The notes below the pieces were generated by a model, which saw only the letters and a program-made list of their open reading frames with translations, searched no databases and was not told where the DNA came from. A stretch of 64,000 bases of DNA from Betaproteobacteria bacterium. GTDB taxonomy: Bacteria > Pseudomonadota > Gammaproteobacteria > Burkholderiales > Casimicrobiaceae. The DNA lies in assembly GCA_029884335.1 (NCBI GenBank), contig JAOUIA010000004.1, positions 31,364-95,363 on the forward strand, read 5' to 3'. This document shows, in pieces, positions 51,373 through 59,920 of the stretch (the first letter of the stretch is position 1; every line of letters starts with the position of its first letter). A program made the position numbers and the translations under genes.

Positions 51373-51903
51373 ATGGCACGGCGTTCGCGCGGCTTCACCC
51401 TCGTCGAGCTCATGATCGGGCTGGCCATCCTCGCCATCCTGATGCTGCTGGCCGCACCCACGTTCTCGACGATGCGCGGCAACGCGCGCATCCGCAACAC
51501 GGCCGAGTCGATCGCCAACGGCATGCGGCTCGCGCAGGTCGAGGCGCTGCGCCGCAATCGGGCGGTCGAGTTCCAGATCGTCCCGGCGACAGGCTGGCGG
51601 ATCTTCGACCCGGATCCTGCCGTCGGCGGCCAGGTGCAGGCCGAGACTTTCGACGTGACGAACGTGGTCGTCGACGTCAATCCGCCCGGCGCGACGATGC
51701 TCACGTGGTCGGGCATCGGCGCCTACGTCGACCCCAACCCCTCCGACGCCTCGGCGCCGGTGACGTTCGTCAACGTGTCCTCGCCGGCGACGCCGAACCA
51801 GAAGGACCTGCGCATCGTCGTCGGACCCGCGCTGGGCCAGGGCGTGCGCGTCTGCGACCCGGACTACTCCGTCGTCGCCCAGCCGGCCTTCGGGTGCCCG
51901 TGA
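51373..51903 (+). CDS. fimT: FimT/GspH-type minor pilin
   Basis: A 176-residue pseudopilin with cleavage site RG^FTLVELMIGLAILAI, Glu5, and the GspH-type soluble domain (ANGMRLAQVEALRRNRAVEF). It starts 3 bases after pilE and its stop overlaps pilV (TGATG). A second FimT-like gene is at 49782-50339, so the locus has two. Confidence 0.88.
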   Translation: MARRSRGFTLVELMIGLAILAILMLLAAPTFSTMRGNARIRNTAESIANGMRLAQVEALRRNRAVEFQIVPATGWRIFDPDPAVGGQVQAETFDVTNVVVDVNPPGATMLTWSGIGAYVDPNPSDASAPVTFVNVSSPATPNQKDLRIVVGPALGQGVRVCDPDYSVVAQPAFGCP

Positions 51904-52397
51904 TGACCAGCCGATCCTCCAGCACGCAGCGCGGCGGCTTCCTGCTCGAAGCGCTGATCGGCATCCTGATCTTCTCGCTCGGCGTGCTGGGCCTGGTCGC
52001 GATGCAGGGGCGCGCGATCTCCTACTCGAGCGACGCGCAGTACCGCGGCGAGGCCGCCTATCTCGCCAACGCCCTCGTCTCCCGCATGTGGGCGGATTCG
52101 CGCGCCAACATCCCGCTGCGCTACGTCGCGGCCGGCCAGCCCGAATACGACATGTTCAAGGCGGCGGTCGACACGCTGCCCGGCGCGGCGGCCATCGTCG
52201 GCAACCCGCAGGTGCAGGTGATCCAGCCCGCGGCCAACGCGCCGGTGGCCGACGCCCGCGGCGACGGCACCGGCATCGCGCTCACCGGGCAGGGCACGTT
52301 GGTCACGATCGTCATCCAGTGGCAGCCGCCGGTCTCCGGCGACGCTGCCCCCACGATCCACAACTACACGATGTCGGCGATCGTCGCCCACAACTGA
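51903..52397 (+). CDS. pilV: Minor pilin PilV
   Basis: A 164-residue prepilin. GG^FLLEALIGILIFSLGVLGLV with Glu5 is the PilV signature; ALVSRMWADSRANIP follows. Part of the priming complex for type IV pili with PilW, PilX, FimT and PilY1. Followed by repeat A copy 5 before pilW. Confidence 0.9.
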   Translation: MTSRSSSTQRGGFLLEALIGILIFSLGVLGLVAMQGRAISYSSDAQYRGEAAYLANALVSRMWADSRANIPLRYVAAGQPEYDMFKAAVDTLPGAAAIVGNPQVQVIQPAANAPVADARGDGTGIALTGQGTLVTIVIQWQPPVSGDAAPTIHNYTMSAIVAHN

Positions 52398-52437
52398 TGA
52401 CGTCCGCGCCAATGACCTACGGCTTCCACCATCCGGC

Positions 52438-52506
52438 GTCATTCCCGCGCAGGCGGGAATCCAGTGTCGTTCAAAGCCACCGGGTCCCCGCGTTCGCGGG
52501 GACGAC
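52438..52506. repeat. Repeat A copy 5 (exact dRS3 core) between pilV and pilW
   Basis: Left arm contains ATTCCC-GCGCAGGC-GGGAAT (dRS3 format); right arm 52481-52506 contains TCCCCGCGTTCGCGGGGA. It interrupts an otherwise tightly packed pilus operon and ends 13 bases before the pilW start. Confidence 0.9.
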
Positions 52507-52519
52507 GGCGCAGCTGACG

Positions 52520-53662
52520 ATGGCGCCCCGTTCCCTGCGCACGACGCACCTCCGCCGGAACATGCAGGGCTTCGGCATCGTCGAGATCATGGTCGGCGTG
52601 GTGATCGGCCTGCTCGGGCTGCTCATCATCTACCAGGCGCTCGCGCTCTCCGAGGGCTACAAGCGCTCGACCACGGCCGGCAACGACGCGCAGTCGGTCG
52701 GCATGGTCTCGCTGTTCCGCCTGGCCGAGGAACTCGGCAACGGCGGCAACACGATCTCGGACACAGGCGCGGAGCTCGCCGTCTGCCCGAACACCGGGAG
52801 CTTCGCCACCACGTGGCGGCCGATCCCCGTGCTGATCAACGACGGCGGCGACGATTTCACCTCCGACTCCTTCGAGGTGCTGGCCGGCGTCAACCGGAGG
52901 CTGGTCTCGGCGCTCGACATCATGGTCGACTACGCGCCGGCCACCAACGCGGTGGTCGTGCAAAGCCCGCTCGGTTTCCACCCCAGCAACGCAGGCGAAG
53001 CGGCGCACCGCTTCGTCATCGTCGACATCGCCAACCCGGCCCTGCAGAAGTGCGAGATCGCCACCGTTTCGCCGTGGCCCGCGCCGCTCAACGCGGCGAC
53101 CGGAGTGACGACGATCACGCCCGTCCCCGCGTTCGTCAACACCTACGACCAGGGTTCCGCGTGGCTGATCAACCTGGGGCCCGGCGACCGCATCCGCAAG
53201 CTCCGCTACGACGTGGTCAACGGCGTGCTGCGCAGCACCGACCTGCTCACCGTGGGCGCGCAGCCGCAGCCGATCGTCAGCAACGTCGCGCTGATGAAGG
53301 TGCAGTACGGCGTCGACACCGACAACGACCGCTTCATCGACACCTGGATCAACGCGCGCAACGCGCCCTGGACGCAGGCCGCCGTGCTCGGCGCGCCGCT
53401 CGCGCAGTTGAAGCAGATCAAGGCGATCCGCGTGGCGCTGGTCGTGCGCAGCGCGCAGTTCGAGCGCGCGCGCGACGCCGAGGGCCGCGCCGCGGTCACC
53501 GACGTGACCGGCGACCACACGGTGACGCTGTTCGACTGCCGCGGCCTGCTGCCGTGCACCGGCGAGATGGCGGGGGTGACCATCCCCGGCACGGGCGGCT
53601 TCCGCTACCGCACGTTCGAGCAGGTCATCCCGCTCACCAACCAGATCTGGAACCCGACGTGA
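52520..53662 (+). CDS. pilW: Minor pilin PilW
   Basis: A 380-residue prepilin, the largest of the minor pilins. Cleavage site QG^FGIVEIMVGVVIGLLGLL with Glu5. A Ca-binding-like loop DTDNDRFID occurs near residue 270, as in many PilW proteins. ATG 52520 has no strong ribosome site, perhaps because repeat A displaced it. Its stop overlaps the pilX GTG (GTGA). Confidence 0.9.
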   Translation: MAPRSLRTTHLRRNMQGFGIVEIMVGVVIGLLGLLIIYQALALSEGYKRSTTAGNDAQSVGMVSLFRLAEELGNGGNTISDTGAELAVCPNTGSFATTWRPIPVLINDGGDDFTSDSFEVLAGVNRRLVSALDIMVDYAPATNAVVVQSPLGFHPSNAGEAAHRFVIVDIANPALQKCEIATVSPWPAPLNAATGVTTITPVPAFVNTYDQGSAWLINLGPGDRIRKLRYDVVNGVLRSTDLLTVGAQPQPIVSNVALMKVQYGVDTDNDRFIDTWINARNAPWTQAAVLGAPLAQLKQIKAIRVALVVRSAQFERARDAEGRAAVTDVTGDHTVTLFDCRGLLPCTGEMAGVTIPGTGGFRYRTFEQVIPLTNQIWNPT

Positions 53663-54276
53663 CGCCCCGGCGCCTTCCCCTCCGCCGTCAGCGCCTGCCG
53701 CGCCGCGAGCGCGGCATCGTCGTGTTCGTCGCGCTGATCGCCGTGGTGCTGCTGAGCCTCGCCGCGGTCGCGCTGATGCGCTCCGTGCACACGAGCACGA
53801 TGGTCGTCGGCAACCTCGCGTTCCGCCAGGCCGCGCAGGTGCTGTCGGCTGCCGCCGTCGAGCGCGCGATCTACGAGATGTTCCCGCCCTCCGCGGTGAT
53901 CGCCGACCTCACCGTGCACGACACGGCGCGCAACTACTTCGCGTCGATCCAGCCGAGCCAGGACCGCAACGGCGTGCCGCTCGCGCTGCAGGGTGACCCG
54001 GCCGCCAACTACGCGCCGCTCGGCGCGCAGGTGATCACCGACAACCCGACGGGCAACGTCGCGCGCTACATCGTCGAGCGCATGTGCGACGACGACGCGA
54101 TCGGGATGGCGGCAACGCAGAAGGACTGCGAAATGATCCCGCCCAAGCAGTCGACGGCGAAGGAAACGCAGCTCAAGAAGGGCATCACCCTTCCGAGAAT
54201 CCCCTATTACCGCGTCACGGTCCGCGTCGACGGGCCGGGCAACTCCGTGGCCTACTCCCAGGCCATGATCAGGTAG
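53659..54276 (+). CDS. pilX: Minor pilin PilX
   Basis: A 205-residue protein starting at GTG 53659. The hydrophobic segment RGIVVFVALIAVVLLSLAAV follows a basic leader; residue 5 after the Gly is Val rather than Glu, as often in PilX. VVGNLAFRQAAQVLSAAAVE is the family helix. It precedes pilY1 by 21 bases. Confidence 0.85.
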   Translation: MTPRRLPLRRQRLPRRERGIVVFVALIAVVLLSLAAVALMRSVHTSTMVVGNLAFRQAAQVLSAAAVERAIYEMFPPSAVIADLTVHDTARNYFASIQPSQDRNGVPLALQGDPAANYAPLGAQVITDNPTGNVARYIVERMCDDDAIGMAATQKDCEMIPPKQSTAKETQLKKGITLPRIPYYRVTVRVDGPGNSVAYSQAMIR

Positions 54277-54297
54277 CGCCGGAGCATCGAGGCCGCC

Positions 54298-57200
54298 ATG
54301 AAATCCAAGCACACCCGTCCCTGGCAACGCGCGCTGGTGGCGTTCCTGTCGCTGCAGATCGCGCTCGGGCCGCTGGCCGATCCCGCGTACGCGGTCCTGA
54401 CACAGCTCGCCGATGAGCCGGTCGGCTTCACGACGCAGGCCGAGCCGAACATCGTGCTCACCGTCGACGACTCGACGAGCATGCTGTCGGACTTCCTCCC
54501 CGACTACATCATCGGGGCCGTCCCGGGCACAGGGGCAGGCTTCCCCGCGCCGAACAACGTCTCCGTCGGCGGCTTCTGCCGCGATTCGGTCGGCAGGATG
54601 AGTGTCGCCTGCGGCTTCGTCGGCCAGCCGGACCGCCCGGCGCACATCTACTACGGCGCGAGCCTGCCGTTCCCGACGTACTCGCCCGGCAACCCGCCGG
54701 CCGCCTCGCCCGCCTACAGCGCGAGCACGCTGCCCGACTGGATGCGCGCCTGGCCCGCGCCGGTGCACAGCAATGCGCTCAACCGCGTCTACTACGATCC
54801 GGCCATCACGTATCGCCCGCCGCTGCGCTACGACGGCAGTTCGTACCCGAACCAGGACCTCGTCACGACGTCGACCTGGACGAAGGTGATCGCCGACCCT
54901 TGGGCGCCCAGCGCGGCAATGACGAAGTACGTGAACATCCTCGCCAACGTCAGCGTCGGCATGTGGTGCAACTCGGATTTCCCCAACAACAGCAACTGGA
55001 ACCCGAAGACCGGCGGCGGCGCCGAGTGCCGAGTCAACGGCACCGACTACTCGGCGGTGGCGCCTTTCGCGAGCGCGGAGTACCAGTACCCGTGGCGGGG
55101 CGGCGCGCCGAACCCTAGCTACTTCTTCCGCAACTATGAGCAGACGGGGGCCTGGAACACCGGCTCCCCGGGCAACAACAGCACCTGGCGCAAGACGCTG
55201 TGGTGCGATGGCGCCAGCGCCAAGTGGCCACGGGTGTCGGGGGCGGGCTGCACGACGACCTACACGTGCCCCGGCGGCACCTACCTGCCGAAGATGGAGA
55301 ACCAGTATTGCCGCGACGTCGGGGACAGGACTGCCTGCAACCCGGCGACGTACTCGCCGGCCGGGTGCAACACGAACCCGCTCTACGGCTCGCCCGGACC
55401 CTGCGTCGGCGCCGAGTGCCTGACCTGCACGGTGAACAGCTGCCCGTCGACCTACTCGATCGGCCGCCAGGGCCGCTGCCGCTGGGTGTCCAACCCCGCG
55501 ACCGGCTCCAACGCGAACTGCGACTGCGGGCCCGCGGGCTGCACGGTGAACCCGGCGCACGCCGCCTGCACGCCGCAGGTCAACAACAGCGTGATCGGCA
55601 CCTGCTCCAACGGCGTCGTTCCGGTTCCGACGGTGACCTGCCCGAAGGACTCGGGCGCGTGCAACAAGTTCCTGTGGGACGACGTCGCCGGCGTGGCAAC
55701 CGGGACGAGCATGCTGGCGGACGCCAACGGCGCCGGCATCGTGTGCCGGCGCAACAACATCGCGTATGCGGGCGTGACGGCGAGCCCGTTCAATTATCCG
55801 TCGGGCGCCTACACGACGCGCGTCATCACCAACTGCCCGACCGTCCCGGCCAACGCCAGCGTGCCGCGGCACTACTGGAAGGTAAGCGTCGAGTGGTGCT
55901 CGGGCAAGGTCACCGCGGCCGGCGACAAGTGGCTGGGCTTCGGCCTGCCGGGCACCTGCCAGGACGAGCACGACCTGGCGCACCCCAATCCGCGCTTCTA
56001 CAAGTACGGCGTGCGCAAGACCGACCCCGAGTACCTCGACAACTACACGTTCCCGGCATTCGAGCGCGTCGACCTCGTCAACGACGGGCGCACGTACACG
56101 CACGACTTCTTCCGCAACGGGAACCCGGTCACGGTCACGCGCACGGCGCAGGAGGAGCTCACCAACTACGCGAACTGGTTCGCGTACTACCGGACGCGCA
56201 TCCAGGCCGCGAAAACGGTGATCTCGCAGAACTTCACCTACCTCGACGACACGTACCGCGTCGGCTTCCACACGCTGTCGAACCTGCCGACCTCCTCGTA
56301 CGTCGACCTCGCGCCGTTCGACGTGGCGCTCGGCGGACAGAAGGACCGCTGGTACCAGCAGCTGTTCGCCATCGCCATCACGATGGGCAAGCAGACGCCG
56401 AGCATCGAGGCGGTCGTGCGCATCGGCGAGCTGTTCCGCAACGGCGGCAACCCGGCGCTGATCGGGTCGACCGACCCGATCACGCTGTCGTGCCAGAAGA
56501 ACTACCACATGCTCTTCACCGACGGCATCACGAACCAGCCGGCGCTGCCCGCGGTGACCGTCGGCAACCGGGACGACATCGTGCCGCCGCTGCCCGAGCC
56601 GCTGCCGACCGCCGTCCCGCCGATCGTCGCGGGCGCACCGTGGCCGAACCTGTTCCGCGAGAACACCGGCGCATCGGCCAACAACACGCTCGCCGACTAC
56701 ACGACGCACTACTGGGTCACCGACATGCGGCCGGCGATGACCAACAACGTGCTGAAGGGCAAGGACCCGGCGCCGTGGCAGCACCTGAACTTCGCCGCGC
56801 TTTCACTGGGCACGGAGGGCGTGCTGACCGCGACCTCCACCGGCGCGACCGAGTTGCAGATCGCGGCCGGGACGCTCCTGTGGCCGACGCCCACGCCGAA
56901 CTCCTGGCAGCCGGGCCCGACGGGCGTCGACGACCTGTGGCACGCGGCGGTCAACGGCCGCGGGCGCTTCGTCAACGCGAAGACGTCGCAGCAGCTCGGG
57001 CGCGGCATCGCGGGGATCCTCTCCGACATCACCAGCCCCGCAGGCTCGAATTCCGGTGCGACGTTCGCCAACCCGAACCTGTCGGCGACCAACAACTTCA
57101 CCTACATCCCGAGCTTCGTGCAGGGCTGGGGCGGGAACCTGCAGAAGGTCCAGATCGACCCGATCACCGCGGCCTCGATCGGCGTGTTCTGGGACGCGCA

Positions 57201-58920
57201 GTCGGCGATGATCACGCAGACCACGCCCACGATTCCCGTTCCGGACCCGTGGTATGCGCAGCGGAACATCGTGACGCTGAACGACGCCGGCGCGCCGGTG
57301 CCGTTCCGTCGCGCCAGCCTCGGCCCCACGCAGCTCGCCACGCTCGGACCCGACGCGGCCACGCAGGACCGCGTCATCGAGTACCTGCGCGGCCGGCGCG
57401 ACATGGAAGGCGAGGACGACGGCCAGTTCCGCGTGCGCCCGAGCCCGCTGGGCGACATCGTCCACTCGCAGCCCGTGATCGTCGGCCCGATGTCCTGGGA
57501 CTACTGGGACTACTCGGACGCGACCGACCCCGGCTACTCGGCGTTCAAGGCGACCTACGCCGGCCGCCCGGCACGCGTCTACGTCGGCGCCAACGACGGC
57601 ATGCTGCACGCATTCGACGACAGCAACGGCCGGGAGGCGTGGGCGTTCGTCCCGCGCGACCTCTACCGCTCGGCGCCGCCGGTGTCCAACGACAAGGCGG
57701 GGCTCATCGGCCTCACGTACCAGCCGGGCGGCCTGCCGATCTACGCGCACCGGTTCTACGTCGACGCCACGCCGCGCGTGGTCGACGCGAACCTCAACGG
57801 CACGTGGAAGACGATGCTGGTGAGCGGACTCGGCAAGGGCGGCAAGAGCTACTTCGCGCTCGACGTCACCGACCCCGCGTCGGTCGTCGACGAGGCCTCG
57901 GCCACCGGCAAGTTCCTGTGGGAGTTCCGCCACCCGGATCTCGGCTACACCTACGGCCGGCCGACGATCGCGAAGACGCGCGCGCACGGCTGGGTGGTCG
58001 TGTTCTCCGCCGGCTACAACAACCCGAGCGGCGAGGGCAAGCTGTTCTTCGTGCGCGCGCACGACGGCGCGCTGCTGAAGACGATGTCGACCGGCACCGG
58101 CACGCCGCTCAACCCGAGCGGCATGGTGCACTTCACCGGCTTCAAGCGCGACTACCGCAACGAGCTGCTCGACCAGATCTACGCAGGCGACCTGTTCGGC
58201 AACGTGTGGCGCTTCGACGTCTCCGACCCCAACGAGGCGAACTGGCAGGTGCAGCGCTTCGCCGTGCTGACCGACCCCGGCGGCACGCCGCAGCCGGTCA
58301 CCACGCCGCCGCGCGTGGACGTGGACATCGCCAACGGCGTCGACCGCTGGGTGTTCGTGGGCACCGGCCGGCTGCTGCACGTCGACGACCTCGCCGACAA
58401 CCAGCGGCAGACGATGTGGGCGCTGCGCGACGGCATCTACAACCAGCCCTCCGTGATCGGCGCGCCGTTGACCCGCGCCGACCTCGACGTCGTGGCCGGA
58501 ATCAACGGGCTGGGGGCGAACGTCATCGCGCCGCGCGGCTGGCTGCACGACCTGCCGGTGGGACAGCGGATCGTCCGCACGCCGGTCGCCGCCATCGGGC
58601 TCGTCGGCTACATCGCGACCAGCCAGCCGATCGACCCGTGCGAGACCGGCCTGCCGGCGACGATCTACCTGCGGCAGTTCGGCAACGGCGAGTCGCGCCT
58701 CGAGCCAGGCGGCGTGCTGGTCGACTCGATCTACGAGCCCTCGGGTGCTGCGAGCATCGAGATGATCGCCACCTATCCGCCGGGCTGTGTGGACAACTGC
58801 ATCCCGACCATCAAGCTCGCCGTGCTGTCGTCGTCCACCAGCAGCATGCTCACGTTCCAGGCCAAGCTGCCGGGCATCGCCGGCGACCGCAGGATGTCGT
58901 GGCGCTCGCTCAGCCAGTAG
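54298..58920 (+). CDS. pilY1: PilY1 pilus tip-associated adhesin
   Basis: A 1540-residue exported protein. Signal peptide to about residue 32 (VAFLSLQIALGPLADPAYA). A von Willebrand A-like region starts with a MIDAS motif (VDDSTSM, residues about 55-61). The middle is rich in Cys. The C-terminal PilY1 beta-propeller (about 1020-1500) has PSPLGDIVHSQPVIVG, VYVGANDGMLHAFD and FALDVTDPA. PilY1 sits at the pilus tip and aids assembly, adhesion and surface sensing. Length is at the upper end for the family. Confidence 0.95.
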   Translation: MKSKHTRPWQRALVAFLSLQIALGPLADPAYAVLTQLADEPVGFTTQAEPNIVLTVDDSTSMLSDFLPDYIIGAVPGTGAGFPAPNNVSVGGFCRDSVGRMSVACGFVGQPDRPAHIYYGASLPFPTYSPGNPPAASPAYSASTLPDWMRAWPAPVHSNALNRVYYDPAITYRPPLRYDGSSYPNQDLVTTSTWTKVIADPWAPSAAMTKYVNILANVSVGMWCNSDFPNNSNWNPKTGGGAECRVNGTDYSAVAPFASAEYQYPWRGGAPNPSYFFRNYEQTGAWNTGSPGNNSTWRKTLWCDGASAKWPRVSGAGCTTTYTCPGGTYLPKMENQYCRDVGDRTACNPATYSPAGCNTNPLYGSPGPCVGAECLTCTVNSCPSTYSIGRQGRCRWVSNPATGSNANCDCGPAGCTVNPAHAACTPQVNNSVIGTCSNGVVPVPTVTCPKDSGACNKFLWDDVAGVATGTSMLADANGAGIVCRRNNIAYAGVTASPFNYPSGAYTTRVITNCPTVPANASVPRHYWKVSVEWCSGKVTAAGDKWLGFGLPGTCQDEHDLAHPNPRFYKYGVRKTDPEYLDNYTFPAFERVDLVNDGRTYTHDFFRNGNPVTVTRTAQEELTNYANWFAYYRTRIQAAKTVISQNFTYLDDTYRVGFHTLSNLPTSSYVDLAPFDVALGGQKDRWYQQLFAIAITMGKQTPSIEAVVRIGELFRNGGNPALIGSTDPITLSCQKNYHMLFTDGITNQPALPAVTVGNRDDIVPPLPEPLPTAVPPIVAGAPWPNLFRENTGASANNTLADYTTHYWVTDMRPAMTNNVLKGKDPAPWQHLNFAALSLGTEGVLTATSTGATELQIAAGTLLWPTPTPNSWQPGPTGVDDLWHAAVNGRGRFVNAKTSQQLGRGIAGILSDITSPAGSNSGATFANPNLSATNNFTYIPSFVQGWGGNLQKVQIDPITAASIGVFWDAQSAMITQTTPTIPVPDPWYAQRNIVTLNDAGAPVPFRRASLGPTQLATLGPDAATQDRVIEYLRGRRDMEGEDDGQFRVRPSPLGDIVHSQPVIVGPMSWDYWDYSDATDPGYSAFKATYAGRPARVYVGANDGMLHAFDDSNGREAWAFVPRDLYRSAPPVSNDKAGLIGLTYQPGGLPIYAHRFYVDATPRVVDANLNGTWKTMLVSGLGKGGKSYFALDVTDPASVVDEASATGKFLWEFRHPDLGYTYGRPTIAKTRAHGWVVVFSAGYNNPSGEGKLFFVRAHDGALLKTMSTGTGTPLNPSGMVHFTGFKRDYRNELLDQIYAGDLFGNVWRFDVSDPNEANWQVQRFAVLTDPGGTPQPVTTPPRVDVDIANGVDRWVFVGTGRLLHVDDLADNQRQTMWALRDGIYNQPSVIGAPLTRADLDVVAGINGLGANVIAPRGWLHDLPVGQRIVRTPVAAIGLVGYIATSQPIDPCETGLPATIYLRQFGNGESRLEPGGVLVDSIYEPSGAASIEMIATYPPGCVDNCIPTIKLAVLSSSTSSMLTFQAKLPGIAGDRRMSWRSLSQ

Positions 58921-58938
58921 CGACAGTCTCCGCCGCTT

Positions 58939-58968
58939 CGACGGCCCCTCGCGCGCGGGGGGCCGTCG
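58939..58968 (+). terminator. Hairpin after pilY1
   Basis: CGACGGCCCC pairs with GGGGCCGTCG (10-base stem) around a 10-base loop, 19 bases after the pilY1 stop. No T-run follows, so it may act as a weak or Rho-assisted terminator. Confidence 0.45.
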
Positions 58969-59084
58969 TCGCGTTCGACGCCGCCGCGCGCCGTGTGCGC
59001 GGCGCGCACCTCTCGCTGGTCGGTGCCGGCCACACAGCCGGCGAAGGCGGGCCGCCGGGTTCGCCGCGGGGCACGCATGGCGCC

Positions 59085-59753
59085 GTGCCGCGCCCGCTCG
59101 CCCGCGCGCTGCTGTTGTCGCTCGCGATCCACGCGCTGGCCGTCGCGGCGCTGGGAGCGTTCGTCGGGATCGGCGGCAGCGGCGCTCCGCTCCAGGGCGC
59201 GACCCTCGTCGCCACGCTCGCTGCGCCGCCGCGCTCCGCCCCGTCGGTGGCCGTGCCGGCCCCGTCGCCCGTCCCCTCGACGATCGCGCCCACCACGCAC
59301 GCCGAGTCGACCGCGCCGCTTCCCGTTCCGCTCAAGCCGAAGGCGCGCGCCACGGCCTTCAAGGGGTCGCCGGAAGGCATGGCGACGATCAATCCGGTTC
59401 CCGCCGACCACGCCGTCGAGCCCGCGGTGGCGGCACTCGTCGCGCAGTTCCACCCCGACGCGGTGCGCGGCGCGCTCGAGTTCGACGTCCCGCCGCGCGG
59501 CATCTACCCTCTCGCGGCGGTCGAGCAGCGCCTGCAGGTCGACTTCGTGGTTCCCGTCGTCGTGCTGGAGGACGGCCGCGTCGAGGTCGCCAACGGCACG
59601 TTCGACGATCCGCTGTTCGGCCCGGCGATCCGTGCCGGGCTGCGCGAGGCGCGCGCCCGTCCCGCGGTTGACGCGGCAGGCCGCACGGTTCCGCTCTGGG
59701 GCCTGCTCTCGTTCTCCTTCGAGTTCGTGGGCGGGCGGCCCGACGCGAAATAA
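59085..59753 (+). CDS. TonB-like C-terminal domain protein
   Basis: A protein of about 222 residues: one N-terminal membrane helix (ALLLSLAIHALAVAALGAF), a Pro/Ala-rich linker (APSPVPSTIAPTTHAES) and a C-terminal TonB-like fold (RLQVDFVVPVVVLEDGRVEV, GLREARARPAVD). The GTG 59085 start is the best in-frame one but lacks a clear ribosome site. No ExbB/ExbD partners are nearby. It may couple to the pilus locus or be a stand-alone envelope protein; function unproven. Confidence 0.65.
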   Translation: MPRPLARALLLSLAIHALAVAALGAFVGIGGSGAPLQGATLVATLAAPPRSAPSVAVPAPSPVPSTIAPTTHAESTAPLPVPLKPKARATAFKGSPEGMATINPVPADHAVEPAVAALVAQFHPDAVRGALEFDVPPRGIYPLAAVEQRLQVDFVVPVVVLEDGRVEVANGTFDDPLFGPAIRAGLREARARPAVDAAGRTVPLWGLLSFSFEFVGGRPDAK

Positions 59754-59783
59754 CGTCGCTTTCCCGCATCGGGGCGACTTCCC

Positions 59784-59912
59784 CCCCTCACCCCCGGCCA
59801 CTCTCCCGCCTGGGGGCGCTCACCCCCAACCCCTCTCCCGCCTGACGGCGGGAGAGGGGAGAGTTGCTCCCCTCGCCCCGCGCCAGCGGGGAGAGGGGCC
59901 GGGGGTGAGGGG
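59784..59912. repeat. Repeat B element between convergent genes
   Basis: Opens CCCCTCACCCCCGGCCACTC and closes GGGGCCGGGGGTGAGGGG, with internal hairpins (CTCTCCCGCCTGACGGCGGG; CCCCGCGCCAGCGGGG). It fills the gap between the TonB-like gene and mmsA and could terminate both. Confidence 0.85.
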
Positions 59913-59920
59913 AAAGCGCG

